From positions 151,961 to 215,960 of the forward strand of contig NZ_KE383850.1 in assembly GCF_000422485.1 (NCBI RefSeq): a DNA stretch of 64,000 nt, written 5' to 3'. The position numbers and the translations under genes are program-made. Shown one piece after another: positions 6,683 to 14,231 of the stretch (position 1 is its first letter; every line of letters begins with the position of its first letter). This stretch comes from Paenibacillus pasadenensis DSM 19293. Lineage in GTDB: Bacteria > Bacillota > Bacilli > Paenibacillales > Paenibacillaceae. Under the pieces are notes generated by a model. The model was not told the origin of the DNA, searched no databases, and saw only the letters and a list, made by a program, of their open reading frames with translations.

Positions 6683-7489
6683 ATGCGAATGGGCGCAGGA
6701 GAGAAACAGGCCGGACCGCAGGAGTTGCCGATGCCGCGAGGGCTGGACGAGATCTGGTTCAAGCTGCGGGATGCGGCGCCGTTCGGGGCCGCGGGGCTGA
6801 CTCCGGTACGGCCGGAATGGCAGTCGGACTTTCGGCTCGTCGCCGTGACGGGCGGCCAAGGCATGCTGGCGGCCGGAGACCGTGCCGTGCCGCTGCGGAG
6901 CGGCGTCGTCTACATCAGTCCGCCCGGAGAGAACCTCCGCGCGGATGTCGCTTCCGCCTATCGGCTGGAGATGTACGTGTTCCGGTTCCAGGCGCTGACG
7001 CCGGACGAGACGGACAGCGGAGCCGTGCCGCTGCCGCGCCATGCTCCGGAGATTCCGCTGTCGGGCGAGCCTCTTCCGTACCCGGCGACGGCGCTCGTGT
7101 CGCTGTGCAAGACCGTCTGCGCATGCAGGAGCAGCCTGGATCCGCTGGAGCGGTTCCGCGGGCAGACCGTCTTCGAGGATCTGCTGCATCGGCTGTTCAA
7201 GGAAGCGCTGAGCGGGTCGGAGCAGCAGCTCGACGCGGCGCTGGAGACGGTCCGGACCTACATCGAGCAGCATTACGAAAAGGAAGTTACCGTGAAACGG
7301 CTGGCGGAGATGTCCCGCATCAGTCCCCGCCACCTGATGCGCCTTTTCAAGGAAAGCTACGGCATGACGATCGGCGAATACACGAAGGAGCTGCGGCGGG
7401 CGGGAAAGCGCCCGGCGGGCATGCTTGCCCGCAGCGCGCTTGCCGAGCGCTACCTGCTGCCGGAAGCGGCGGGCCATCGGTTCGGCTGA
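6683..7489 (+). CDS. AraC-family regulator, one HTH motif only, Fur-controlled
   Basis: About 268 residues. The N-terminal half resembles an AraC sensor domain (GGQGMLAAGDRAVPLRSGVV, a cupin-like strand pattern). The C-terminal part has one AraC helix-turn-helix: VRTYIEQHYEKEVTVKRLAE, MSRISPRHLMRLFKESYG, then IGEYTKELRRAGKRP. AraC proteins normally carry a second HTH of about 45 residues after this point; here the frame becomes Ala/Arg-rich and stops, and no other frame supplies it, so the DNA-binding domain is truncated. The start is set at the ATG at 6683 (AGGA at 6 bases), because an upstream TTG at 6638 would have its ribosome site outside the predicted transcript. The Fur box in its promoter and its family suggest a role in iron or siderophore uptake, although no uptake genes are adjacent. 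Confidence 0.78.
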   Translation: MRMGAGEKQAGPQELPMPRGLDEIWFKLRDAAPFGAAGLTPVRPEWQSDFRLVAVTGGQGMLAAGDRAVPLRSGVVYISPPGENLRADVASAYRLEMYVFRFQALTPDETDSGAVPLPRHAPEIPLSGEPLPYPATALVSLCKTVCACRSSLDPLERFRGQTVFEDLLHRLFKEALSGSEQQLDAALETVRTYIEQHYEKEVTVKRLAEMSRISPRHLMRLFKESYGMTIGEYTKELRRAGKRPAGMLARSALAERYLLPEAAGHRFG

Positions 7490-7576
7490 GCGATCCTGAC
7501 TAAGACCGGCCTTCTCGGGGTATGACATAAGGGAAGGCGGGAGCCGCACCGGCGCCGCCCAAAGGAGGAATCGTCC

Positions 7577-7858
7577 ATGGCTGAACCAGCGCCGGAAAAA
7601 TCGGGCAACGGCTACGTCATCCGCGAGGGCGGAGAGCCGATCGGAGAGATCACCTACGCCCCTGCTGCAAGCGGCAAAGTATGGATCGTCGACCACACGT
7701 ACGTATCGCCCTCGCATCGGGGACGGAGCCTGGCGGCGAGCCTGCTGCAGGCCGTCGTGGACGAGGCGCGCCGCGAAGGCGTCAAGATCGAGCCGGCCTG
7801 CTCGTATGCGGCCGCTCAGTTCAAGCGGCGCAAGGACTACGCCGACCTGCTCGCCTGA
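7577..7858 (+). CDS. Small GNAT-like N-acetyltransferase (COG2388)
   Basis: A 93-residue protein of the minimal GCN5-related acetyltransferase type (YjdJ/COG2388). It shows GEITYAPAASGKVWIVDHTYV, then the acetyl-CoA-binding HRGRSLAASLLQAVVDEAR (an R/Q-x-x-G-x-A/G pattern) and the closing CSYAAAQFKRRKDYADLLA. Family members are 90-110 residues, so it is full length. The ATG follows AAAGGAGG at 9 bases. It stands alone, with its own terminator. The natural substrate of this family is unknown. Confidence 0.85.
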   Translation: MAEPAPEKSGNGYVIREGGEPIGEITYAPAASGKVWIVDHTYVSPSHRGRSLAASLLQAVVDEARREGVKIEPACSYAAAQFKRRKDYADLLA

Positions 7859-7920
7859 AGGCGAGCGGATGGCAACGGACGGCCGCCGCCATAGGCCGGC
7901 GGAACGTTGCATCGGCTGCG

Positions 7921-7952
7921 GCCGGACCGGATCATCCGGGTCCGGCTTTTTG
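7921..7952 (+). terminator. Rho-independent terminator
   Basis: The stem GCCGGACC/GGGTCCGGC with an inner GGAT/ATCC is followed by TTTTT. It ends the small GNAT gene. Confidence 0.8.
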
Positions 7953-8079
7953 CCGTTCGCTCCGCAAAACGCGGCTGGAACAGCTGCTGGGGCGGAGGGC
8001 CGGAGCCGGCTGCAACAAACGGTATTTTCCGTACGTCTACTTAGTGGAATCTCCCAGTATCCGCATTCATCCCCGGCTA

Positions 8080-8088
8080 TGGTATAAT
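8080..8088 (+). promoter_or_regulatory. Extended -10 promoter of the TPR gene
   Basis: TGG-TATAAT (8080-8088) gives an extended -10 about 90 bases upstream of the TPR protein start. No good -35 is seen, as expected for this type. Confidence 0.5.
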
Positions 8089-8180
8089 AGACGGGATATT
8101 GTCCCGGCAGCGGCCCGGAAGCCTGGCTTGCGCCAGCATGGAGCGCTGCGACTGGGGAAGCAGAGAGGAAGGAATTCGAC

Positions 8181-9302
8181 ATGCAAAATCAAACTTCCCC
8201 GCAAGAAGCAGGGACATTGAAACCAGGAATCGAGAACTTATTCTCCATCATATCCGGCGAGATCGAGAAGCGGACGGAGCTTGCCGGCGAACAGGGCGAT
8301 GCCCTGAACGGCCTGCTCGAGGAAGCTCGCCAAGCGATCGCCGGCGAAGACTACGCCGCCGCCGAGACGCATCTGGGCGGCATCGTCGAGCGCGAGCCCG
8401 AGCTGGGCGCGGCCCAAGCGGCCGTGCTGTACGCGCTCATTGCCCAAGAGAAGTGGGAGGCGTTCGAGGAGCGGGAGAAGGCGCTGCTGCAGACGGCCTC
8501 CAACGCCGACGAGCAGGCGGACATCCAGGCGATGGTCGCCAACCTGCTCGGAGAGCTCGGCCATTACGGCCGCGTCGTGGAGCGCCTCGAGGCGCTCGTC
8601 GCCGAGCATCCAGAGCGCAAGTCGGGCTTTGCCGCCCTGCTGTCCGCAGCGTACATCCGGACGGGCCGCGAAGCGGATGCCTGGAGCGTCGTCGAAGAAG
8701 CGCTGCCGGCCGAGGGCGAGGAAAAGCCGGAGCATCTGCCGCTGCTCGTCGCTCAGATCAACCGCGTCATCGACCTTAAAAAATGGGACCGCTGGTCCAA
8801 AATCCAGCCGCGCGTCCGCCGCTTCCTGAAGTCGCTGGAGCAGGGCGACGATCTCGTCCGCGCCCGCATCGTGCTGCTGCTCGAGTGCCAGTCCTACATG
8901 CAGGCGGGACGCTTCCGCGAGGCCGAGCTGTTCGCAGAGCTCGTCTACGGCATGGACAGCAAGAGCGAGGAGATCCGCGAGCTGCGCAAGCAGATGCAAG
9001 AGATGCACGCGCTCAGCAAGGAGCTCGAAAAGCTTCAGAAGGACACGGCCGTCCACCCGGCCATCGTCATCCGCAACATGGAATGGTACTATGGCGAGTT
9101 CAACGAGGAAGCCGCCGCCGGCCTTCGCGCCCAGCTGCCGGCCGAAGTGCTGAGCCGCCTGGATGCCGATCCGGAAAAGCTCATGCACGGCATCCTGCAG
9201 CTGCGCTTCCGCTACCCGGCGTTTTACCGCCGCTACCAGGAAGAATGGCAGGAAGTATACAAGCAGAAACAGGCTGAGCTGGCTCAGCCGACCGGCAAGT
9301 AA
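8181..9302 (+). CDS. TPR-repeat protein of unknown function
   Basis: A 373-residue soluble, acidic, helical protein. Degenerate tetratricopeptide repeats can be read from about residue 40 to 250 (EDYAAAETHLGGIVEREPEL, LLGELGHYGRVVERLEALVA, AYIRTGREADAWSVVEEA, SYMQAGRFREAELFAELVYG). A Glu/Lys-rich predicted coiled coil follows (about 255-285, EEIRELRKQMQEMHALSKEL), then a C-terminal domain with IVIRNMEWYYGEFNEEAA. There is no signal peptide. TPR proteins of this kind act as protein-protein scaffolds. The specific partner is unknown and no neighbour suggests one. The ATG at 8181 follows GAGAGGAAGG. It is monocistronic, with a strong terminator. Confidence 0.75.
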   Translation: MQNQTSPQEAGTLKPGIENLFSIISGEIEKRTELAGEQGDALNGLLEEARQAIAGEDYAAAETHLGGIVEREPELGAAQAAVLYALIAQEKWEAFEEREKALLQTASNADEQADIQAMVANLLGELGHYGRVVERLEALVAEHPERKSGFAALLSAAYIRTGREADAWSVVEEALPAEGEEKPEHLPLLVAQINRVIDLKKWDRWSKIQPRVRRFLKSLEQGDDLVRARIVLLLECQSYMQAGRFREAELFAELVYGMDSKSEEIRELRKQMQEMHALSKELEKLQKDTAVHPAIVIRNMEWYYGEFNEEAAAGLRAQLPAEVLSRLDADPEKLMHGILQLRFRYPAFYRRYQEEWQEVYKQKQAELAQPTGK

Positions 9303-9321
9303 AGCGAAGCCAAGATCAATA

Positions 9322-9368
9322 GGACGGGCCATGCAGAGCGGAAAGCTCTCTGCATGGCCCGTCTTTTT
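9322..9368 (+). terminator. Rho-independent terminator
   Basis: A 16-bp stem, GACGGGCCATGCAGAG and its complement, is followed by TTTTTT. It ends the TPR gene. Confidence 0.9.
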
Positions 9369-9408
9369 TGGCTTCTTGCGGAGGAAGGCATGTCGGCAGA
9401 GACGCCGA

Positions 9409-10110
9409 TCAGCGGGAGCGGCGGTCGGACGGCGAGCCGGGGCGGATGCCTCCTGTGCAGAGCAGCAGGACGAAGGAGAAGGCCACGATGGCGGCAGTCC
9501 ACGCCCAGGCCATGCCGGTCTGTCCGCTGTCGACGGCGACATAGATGGCCGTCGGCACCGTCTGCGTCACGCCCGGGATGTTGCCGGCGATCATGAGCGT
9601 CGCTCCGAACTCCCCGAGGCTGCGGGCGAAGCCGAGCACGAAGGCGGCGAGCAGCGAGCGGTATGCGAGCGGTAGGGCGACGTAGCGCAGCACCTGGAGC
9701 TCGCTGGCCCCGGCGGACCGGGCAGCCTGCTCCAGGTCGGCATCGATGGAGGCGAAGCCGGTTTTCATCGTCTGGTAGACGAGCGGAAACGATACGACGA
9801 CCGAGGCGATGACCGCGGCCCACCAGGTGAAGACGAGCGGCGACGAGAAGACGGCCTCGATCAGCCGCCCCGCCCAGCTACGGCGGCCGAGTCCGACGAG
9901 CAGCACGAAGCCGACGACGGTCGGCGGCAGCACGAGCGGCAGCAGGAACGCCGTCTCGACGAGCAGCTTGCCGCGCAGCCGCGTCCGGGACATCCAGCGC
10001 GCGGCAGCCGTGCCGGCGAAGAGGGCGGCGATCGAGGCGAGCAGCGCGACTCGCAGCGAAAGCAGAACGGGAGGCCAGAAGGCCTCCCAGTCGATGGCAG
10101 ATAAACTCAT
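9409..10110 (-). CDS. modB: Molybdate ABC transporter permease
   Basis: A 233-residue inner-membrane permease that moves molybdate (or tungstate) with ModA and an ATPase. There are about five transmembrane helices. The permease signature is visible as GASELQVLRYVALPLAYRSL (the EAA loop that contacts the ATPase), followed by GFARSLGEFGATLMIAGNIPG, which is typical of ModB/CysT. The length is normal for ModB. The start overlaps the modA stop by 4 bases, so the two are translationally coupled. No ModC ATPase follows within the window, so it must be supplied from elsewhere or be shared, as is common in Bacillales. Confidence 0.92.
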   Translation of the reverse strand: MSLSAIDWEAFWPPVLLSLRVALLASIAALFAGTAAARWMSRTRLRGKLLVETAFLLPLVLPPTVVGFVLLVGLGRRSWAGRLIEAVFSSPLVFTWWAAVIASVVVSFPLVYQTMKTGFASIDADLEQAARSAGASELQVLRYVALPLAYRSLLAAFVLGFARSLGEFGATLMIAGNIPGVTQTVPTAIYVAVDSGQTGMAWAWTAAIVAFSFVLLLCTGGIRPGSPSDRRSR

Positions 10111-11003
10111 GGCGCTTCGGAGAAGCCGAAGCTGCGGAACACGTCCAGCGCCTCCGCAGAGCGGAGATAGTCGAAGAAGGCCGCGGCTTGCTCGGGATGC
10201 TCGCTCTCGGCGAGCACGGCCGCCGGGTACAGGATCGGCGAGTACGCGGCGGGATCGACCTCAAGGGCGATTTTCGCCTTGTCCGAGCCGAGCGCATCGG
10301 TCTCATAAACGAAGCCGGCATCGGCGTTGCCCGTCTCGACCATCTGCAGCACGGCCTTGACGTCCTTGGCCTGCACGAGCTTGTCCTTGAGGGCATCCCA
10401 CAGTCCGGCGCTGTCAAGCGCCTGCTTGGCGTATTGGCCGGCCGGGACGCTCTCCGGGATGCCGACGGCGATGCGGGAGTATGCCGCGTCCTGGAGAGCA
10501 TCCAGGCCGCTCGGCGCCAGCGTGCTGTCCTTGGAGACGGCAAGCACAAGCTTGTTGGCCAGCAGATCGGCCGAATGGGCGGCGTCCACGAGCCCGGCGT
10601 CGGAGAGAGCCTTCATGTTCTTGGTGGAGGCGGACAGGAAAAGATCGGCGGGAGCGCCTTGCTCGATCTGCTTCTGCAGCGTGCCGGAAGCGCCGAAATT
10701 GAAATTCAGCTCGATGTTCGGGTTCGCGGCTTCGAACGCGGTCTCGATCTGGCCGAGCGCCCCGGTCAGGCTGGCGGCGGCGGAGACGGTCAGCTGGACG
10801 GGTTCGGCGTCCGCCGGAGAAGCCTGCGGCGACGGCTCCGTGCTGGCGGCGGCGGACGGAGCCGGGGAGGCGGTGGCGGCAGCCCCGCTGTCCGTGCGGT
10901 TCGAGTCGGAGGCTTGTCCGCAGCCGGCGAGCAGCAGCGCGAATGCGAGCGCCAGGAAGAAGGCGCTTTGGAACGGGAAGGCAAAACGGCGGTATCGGTT
11001 CAT
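10107..11003 (-). CDS. modA: Molybdate-binding lipoprotein
   Basis: A 298-residue extracellular solute-binding protein of the ModA family. The N-terminus is a lipoprotein signal (basic MNRYRR, hydrophobic core, lipobox LLLAGC at about residues 24-29). A Ser/Ala/Pro-rich linker follows, then the mature domain: VQLTVSAAASLTGALGQIET, FNFGASGTLQKQIEQGAPAD, DLFLSASTKNMKAL and the C-terminal AGFVYETDALG. These segments line the oxyanion pocket in ModA. The ATG follows GAGGGAG. The gene is the first of modAB and faces a divergent regulator with a binding-protein-like domain. A 16-bp palindrome in the intergenic region is a likely operator. Confidence 0.93.
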   Translation of the reverse strand: MNRYRRFAFPFQSAFFLALAFALLLAGCGQASDSNRTDSGAAATASPAPSAAASTEPSPQASPADAEPVQLTVSAAASLTGALGQIETAFEAANPNIELNFNFGASGTLQKQIEQGAPADLFLSASTKNMKALSDAGLVDAAHSADLLANKLVLAVSKDSTLAPSGLDALQDAAYSRIAVGIPESVPAGQYAKQALDSAGLWDALKDKLVQAKDVKAVLQMVETGNADAGFVYETDALGSDKAKIALEVDPAAYSPILYPAAVLAESEHPEQAAAFFDYLRSAEALDVFRSFGFSEAP

Positions 11004-11035
11004 CTCTCTTACTCCCTCTAATCCATATGGTTTTG

Positions 11036-11051
11036 TTATATCTAGATATAA
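11036..11051. promoter_or_regulatory. Perfect 16-bp palindrome upstream of modA
   Basis: TTATATCTAGATATAA is fully self-complementary and lies 33-48 bases before the modA start, just after a -10-like TATAAT on the minus strand. It is a good candidate operator for the divergent regulator. Confidence 0.6.
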
Positions 11052-11154
11052 TTAGTATGATTATATAGAGGGGGAGAGCCGTTGTAAATGAGCCGATTCG
11101 ATCTATGGTAAACTGGAGATCGACACTATCGCTGAAAGCCGGGGAGATACCGCC

Positions 11155-12360
11155 ATGCCGGATGAATCCTATACGACCGAAGACATCGCCCGCCTGCTGA
11201 AAATATCGAAGCTGACCGTCTATGATCTCATCAAAAAGGGGGCGCTGTCCGCCTACCGGGTCGGCAAGCAGATGCGAGTGGACGCTTCCGACCTGGAAGC
11301 CTACAAGCAAAAAGCCAAGGAACGGGAAGCCGGCGCATCGGCGTATGGCGCGCGTTCGGACAAGCCTGGGCCAGGCGCGCAGCGGGACCGGACAGGGACG
11401 GGCGTGCACTCGGACAGGGCCGGATTGGCGTACCCGGACCGGACAGGGCTGGACATGCACTCGGACAGGATCGGGCAGGGAGTTTACTCGGACCGGACAG
11501 GTCCGGGCGTGCACTCGGACAGGCCCGGATTGGCGTACCCGGACCGGACAGGGCTGGGCACGTCGTTGGACCCGACAAATCCGGCCGCGTCGATCGGGAC
11601 GCCCCGGGGAGAAATCGGCAGCTTCGAGGCCGCACGTCCGCTGGCGGCATTCGAGCCTGCGCATACGGTCGTCCTGACCGGACAGGATCCCGGCATGGAC
11701 TTGCTTGCCGCTTATTTGTCCCGGGCGGGCTTTCGGCCGCTCCGTTCCCATAAGGGAAGCCTCGACAGCCTGATCGACCTGTACCAGGGAGCCTCCGACG
11801 TCGTCAGCACCCATCTGTGGGACGGAGATACGGATACGTACAATCTGCCTTATATCCGCAGGCTGCTTGTCGGAGCGCCATTGATCGTCGTCAATCTGCT
11901 CGTCCGGCCGGCCGGGCTGTACGTCGCCCAAGGCAATCCGCTCGGCCTGACGGGCTGGGGCGATCTCGGCCGGAAGGGCTTGCGCATCGTCAATCGGGAG
12001 CGCGGCGCCGGAGCGCGGGTGCTGCTGGACGAGCAGCTGCGGCTGCACGGCCTGGCGGCCGACGGCATTGCCGGGTATGACCGATGCGTGAACAGCCATC
12101 TGGAGATTGCGGCGGCCGTCGCTTCCGGGGAAGCGGATGCCGGAGTCGGCATGGCGAAGGCGGCGGAGCTTGTCGGCGGACTTGATTTTCTGCCGCTCAT
12201 CCAGGAGCGGTACGATCTCGTCGTCCTCCGGACGAAAGCGAACGAACGGCTGCTCGCGGAGCTGCGCCGCGTCCTGGAGCTGCCGGCTTTTCGCAAGGAG
12301 CTGGGCGCCATTACGGGCTGCGACGTGAGCCGGACCGGAACCGTCTGGCTGGAGGCTTGA
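11155..12360 (+). CDS. HTH (excisionase-type) regulator fused to a periplasmic-binding-protein-like domain
   Basis: A 401-residue one-component regulator. Residues 5-52 form an excisionase-family helix-turn-helix (YTTEDIARLLKISKLTVYDL, YRVGKQMRVDASDLEAY). Residues about 65-140 are a Gly/Asp/Arg-rich linker made of tandem repeats around SDRxG and YPDRTG. Residues about 165-400 form a PBP-like domain of the LysR-substrate/ModA type (HTVVLTGQDPGMDLLAAYLS, GASDVVSTHLWDGDTDTYN, RIVNRERGAGARVLLDEQL, VASGEADAGVGMAKAAEL). This architecture is typical of regulators beside molybdate transporters, and the gene is divergent from modAB. The inferred role is molybdate-sensing control of modAB through the 16-bp palindrome. 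The start follows GGGGAG. Confidence 0.85.
   Translation: MPDESYTTEDIARLLKISKLTVYDLIKKGALSAYRVGKQMRVDASDLEAYKQKAKEREAGASAYGARSDKPGPGAQRDRTGTGVHSDRAGLAYPDRTGLDMHSDRIGQGVYSDRTGPGVHSDRPGLAYPDRTGLGTSLDPTNPAASIGTPRGEIGSFEAARPLAAFEPAHTVVLTGQDPGMDLLAAYLSRAGFRPLRSHKGSLDSLIDLYQGASDVVSTHLWDGDTDTYNLPYIRRLLVGAPLIVVNLLVRPAGLYVAQGNPLGLTGWGDLGRKGLRIVNRERGAGARVLLDEQLRLHGLAADGIAGYDRCVNSHLEIAAAVASGEADAGVGMAKAAELVGGLDFLPLIQERYDLVVLRTKANERLLAELRRVLELPAFRKELGAITGCDVSRTGTVWLEA
11386..11560 (+). repeat. Tandem repeat in the regulator linker
   Basis: A roughly 52-bp block (starting GGCGTGCACTCGGACAGG) occurs at 11401-11452 and again at 11506-11558, with shorter degenerate copies between and before. It encodes the SDRxG-LAYPDRTGL linker repeats. 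Confidence 0.8.
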
Positions 12361-12449
12361 GCGGAAGGGCCGGCGAAGGAAGACGAAAAGGCGGCGGCCC
12401 GTGCCGAGAATGCGAACGCGGTCGACGAAGAATTGAGCATGGCCGCATG

Positions 12450-12476
12450 GCGCGCCCCCGCGGGGCGCGCTTTTTT
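12450..12476 (+). terminator. Rho-independent terminator
   Basis: GCGCGCCCC/GGGGCGCGC stem, tight loop and TTTTTT. It ends the HTH-PBP regulator transcript. Confidence 0.9.
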
Positions 12477-12543
12477 GTTCTCGGATGGCATGAATCCACG
12501 GGAAGAAGAAGCTCGGGATCATGCGTGTCGAATCAAAACGGCA

Positions 12544-12602
12544 TTGACACGCAAAGCCTGCCTTCCGTATGATGACTTTATAAAGAAAAATATTTATAAA
12601 GT
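12544..12602 (+). promoter_or_regulatory. MFS gene promoter with 9-bp inverted repeat operator
   Basis: TTGACA (12544-12549), 18 bases, TATGAT (12568-12573). Just downstream, ACTTTATAA (12575-12583) and TTATAAAGT (12594-12602) form a perfect inverted repeat with a 10-base spacer. This is a typical site for a repressor acting at the transcription start. Confidence 0.75.
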
Positions 12603-12651
12603 TAAGGCGTGGATCAAGCAGTCGGTTCAGCCGAAAAGGAGCAGGTCACCT

Positions 12652-14199
12652 ATGAATCAACCGCGACAATTCCGCTGGCTTTGGGCGGGCCAGAGCATCT
12701 CCAATCTGGGCGACGCGCTCTACCTGCTGGCGATCGTGACGATCGTCTACAAGCTGACCGGCTCGGCGCTGTTCTCCTCGCTCGTGCCGCTCGCGCGAGT
12801 GGCAGGCCAGCTGGCCTGCGGCGCAGCCGCGCCGATCGTGATGGACCGCTGGCCGCTGACGAGGCTCATCAAGCTCTCTCAGCTGCTGCAGGTGCTGCTG
12901 TTCCTCATGCTGCTGCTCGCCGTGCGGGGGCTGACCGAGGACGGCATCGGCTACGTGCTCGTCCTGATCGGGCTGCTGAGCTTCACCGACGGAATCACGA
13001 CGCCGGTGCGCAATGCGCTCGTGCCCCGGTATGCCGGCAAGAAGCAGCTGCTGCGCGCGAACGGCCTCATGTCGACGACCGACCAGATCGTCATGATGGC
13101 CGGCTGGGCGGCCGGGGGAATCATCGTCGCTTGGCTCGGAGCCTCGCCGGTCCTGAACGCGACGCTCGGCATCTATGCTGCCGCGCTGTTCATGACGCTG
13201 CGCCTGCGCGAACCGGAAGGCGCAGGAACGGGAGAGGGCGCGAAAGCGGACGGAGGCGTAGCGGCGGCTAGCGGCACGAAAGCGGACGTGGACGGAGCGG
13301 CGGCTAATGGCGCGAAAGCAGACGTGGACGGAGCTGTGGCTAGCGGCGCAAAAGCGGAAGCGGGCGTAGCAGCGGCTAGCGGAATGAAAGCAGATGTGGA
13401 CGGAGCGGCGGCTAGCGGCACGAAAGCGGACGCAGGCGTTCGCAAGGAAGCAGACGCGAGGAGCGATGCTGGAGCCGAATGGAGCGAGAGCGCGCAGGCT
13501 CAGCGCCGCGGCGGCTCTGGGACGAAGCTGGAGAACGGCGCATGGGCCTCGATCCAAGAGGGCTGGCGGAACATCTGGCGCAATCCGGTGCTGCGGCTCA
13601 TCTTTTTCATCGAGACGATCGAAGGCACGGTTAGCGCGACGTGGATCGGAGCGCTGCTGCTCGTGTATGCGACGGAGCAGCTCGGCTCCGGCACGCAATG
13701 GTACGGCTTCATCAACGCCGGCTACTTCGCCGGCTGCATCGCGGGCGGACTGCTCGTCGTCGCCTTCACGCGGCGGCTGTCCCGCCAGCCGGCGCTGTCG
13801 ATCGCGGCGGGCGCGGGCTTGATGGGACTGTTCACGCTTGCTTTCGCCTGGACGACGGCTCCGCTGCTGGCGCTGGCGCTCGTCGTGCTGATGGGGCCTC
13901 CGCAGCAGCTGCGCGAGGTGACGAGACGGACCGTATTCCAAAAGGTCTGTCCGCCGGAGCAGCTGCCCAAGGTCATGAGCGCCGAGAACACGCTTGTCTA
14001 TTCATTGTTCGGCCTGTCGGTCGTGCTGCTGTCCTGGATGGCGGATCGCTGGGGAGTCGGAGCCGTCTATGCGATGGCCGGCCTGTTCTACCTGACGACC
14101 GCGATTCTAACGGCGCTGTTCCGGCATCGGATTGATGCTGCCGCCCGGGAAGCGGACGCTGCGGAGGCCGCCGCCGAGGCCGAAGCGGCTGCCGGATAG
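12652..14199 (+). CDS. MFS transporter with repeat-expanded central loop
   Basis: A 515-residue major facilitator superfamily protein of the macrolide/multidrug efflux type (MefA/NreB-like). It begins MNQPRQFRWLWAGQSISNLGDALYLLAIV (helix 1) and has the motif-A region after helix 2 (DRWPLTRLIKLSQ). Six helices lie on each side of a long cytoplasmic loop. That loop (about residues 195-300) is expanded by Ala/Gly/Lys/Asp repeats of the form AASGTKADVDGA, which usual members lack. The ATG at 12652 follows AAAAGGAG at 10 bases; longer upstream frames cross the previous terminator and the promoter. The substrate is unknown. Control is probably by a repressor at the dyad downstream of its promoter. 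Confidence 0.85.
   Translation: MNQPRQFRWLWAGQSISNLGDALYLLAIVTIVYKLTGSALFSSLVPLARVAGQLACGAAAPIVMDRWPLTRLIKLSQLLQVLLFLMLLLAVRGLTEDGIGYVLVLIGLLSFTDGITTPVRNALVPRYAGKKQLLRANGLMSTTDQIVMMAGWAAGGIIVAWLGASPVLNATLGIYAAALFMTLRLREPEGAGTGEGAKADGGVAAASGTKADVDGAAANGAKADVDGAVASGAKAEAGVAAASGMKADVDGAAASGTKADAGVRKEADARSDAGAEWSESAQAQRRGGSGTKLENGAWASIQEGWRNIWRNPVLRLIFFIETIEGTVSATWIGALLLVYATEQLGSGTQWYGFINAGYFAGCIAGGLLVVAFTRRLSRQPALSIAAGAGLMGLFTLAFAWTTAPLLALALVVLMGPPQQLREVTRRTVFQKVCPPEQLPKVMSAENTLVYSLFGLSVVLLSWMADRWGVGAVYAMAGLFYLTTAILTALFRHRIDAAAREADAAEAAAEAEAAAG
13250..13440 (+). repeat. Degenerate tandem repeat inside the MFS loop
   Basis: About six imperfect copies of a roughly 30-36 base unit (core GCGGCTAGCGGCACGAAAGC and GACGTGGACGGAGC) encode A-A-S-G-x-K-A-D-V-D-G-A. 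The frame is preserved throughout. Confidence 0.8.
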
Positions 14200-14231
14200 G
14201 GACGCGGCAAACGGAGCGGCCGCCGAGCCGC

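Noticed and set aside
12433..12651. Extended N-terminus of the MFS exporter
   Set aside because: It would cross the previous terminator and the MFS promoter and operator. The ATG at 12652 has a proper ribosome site.
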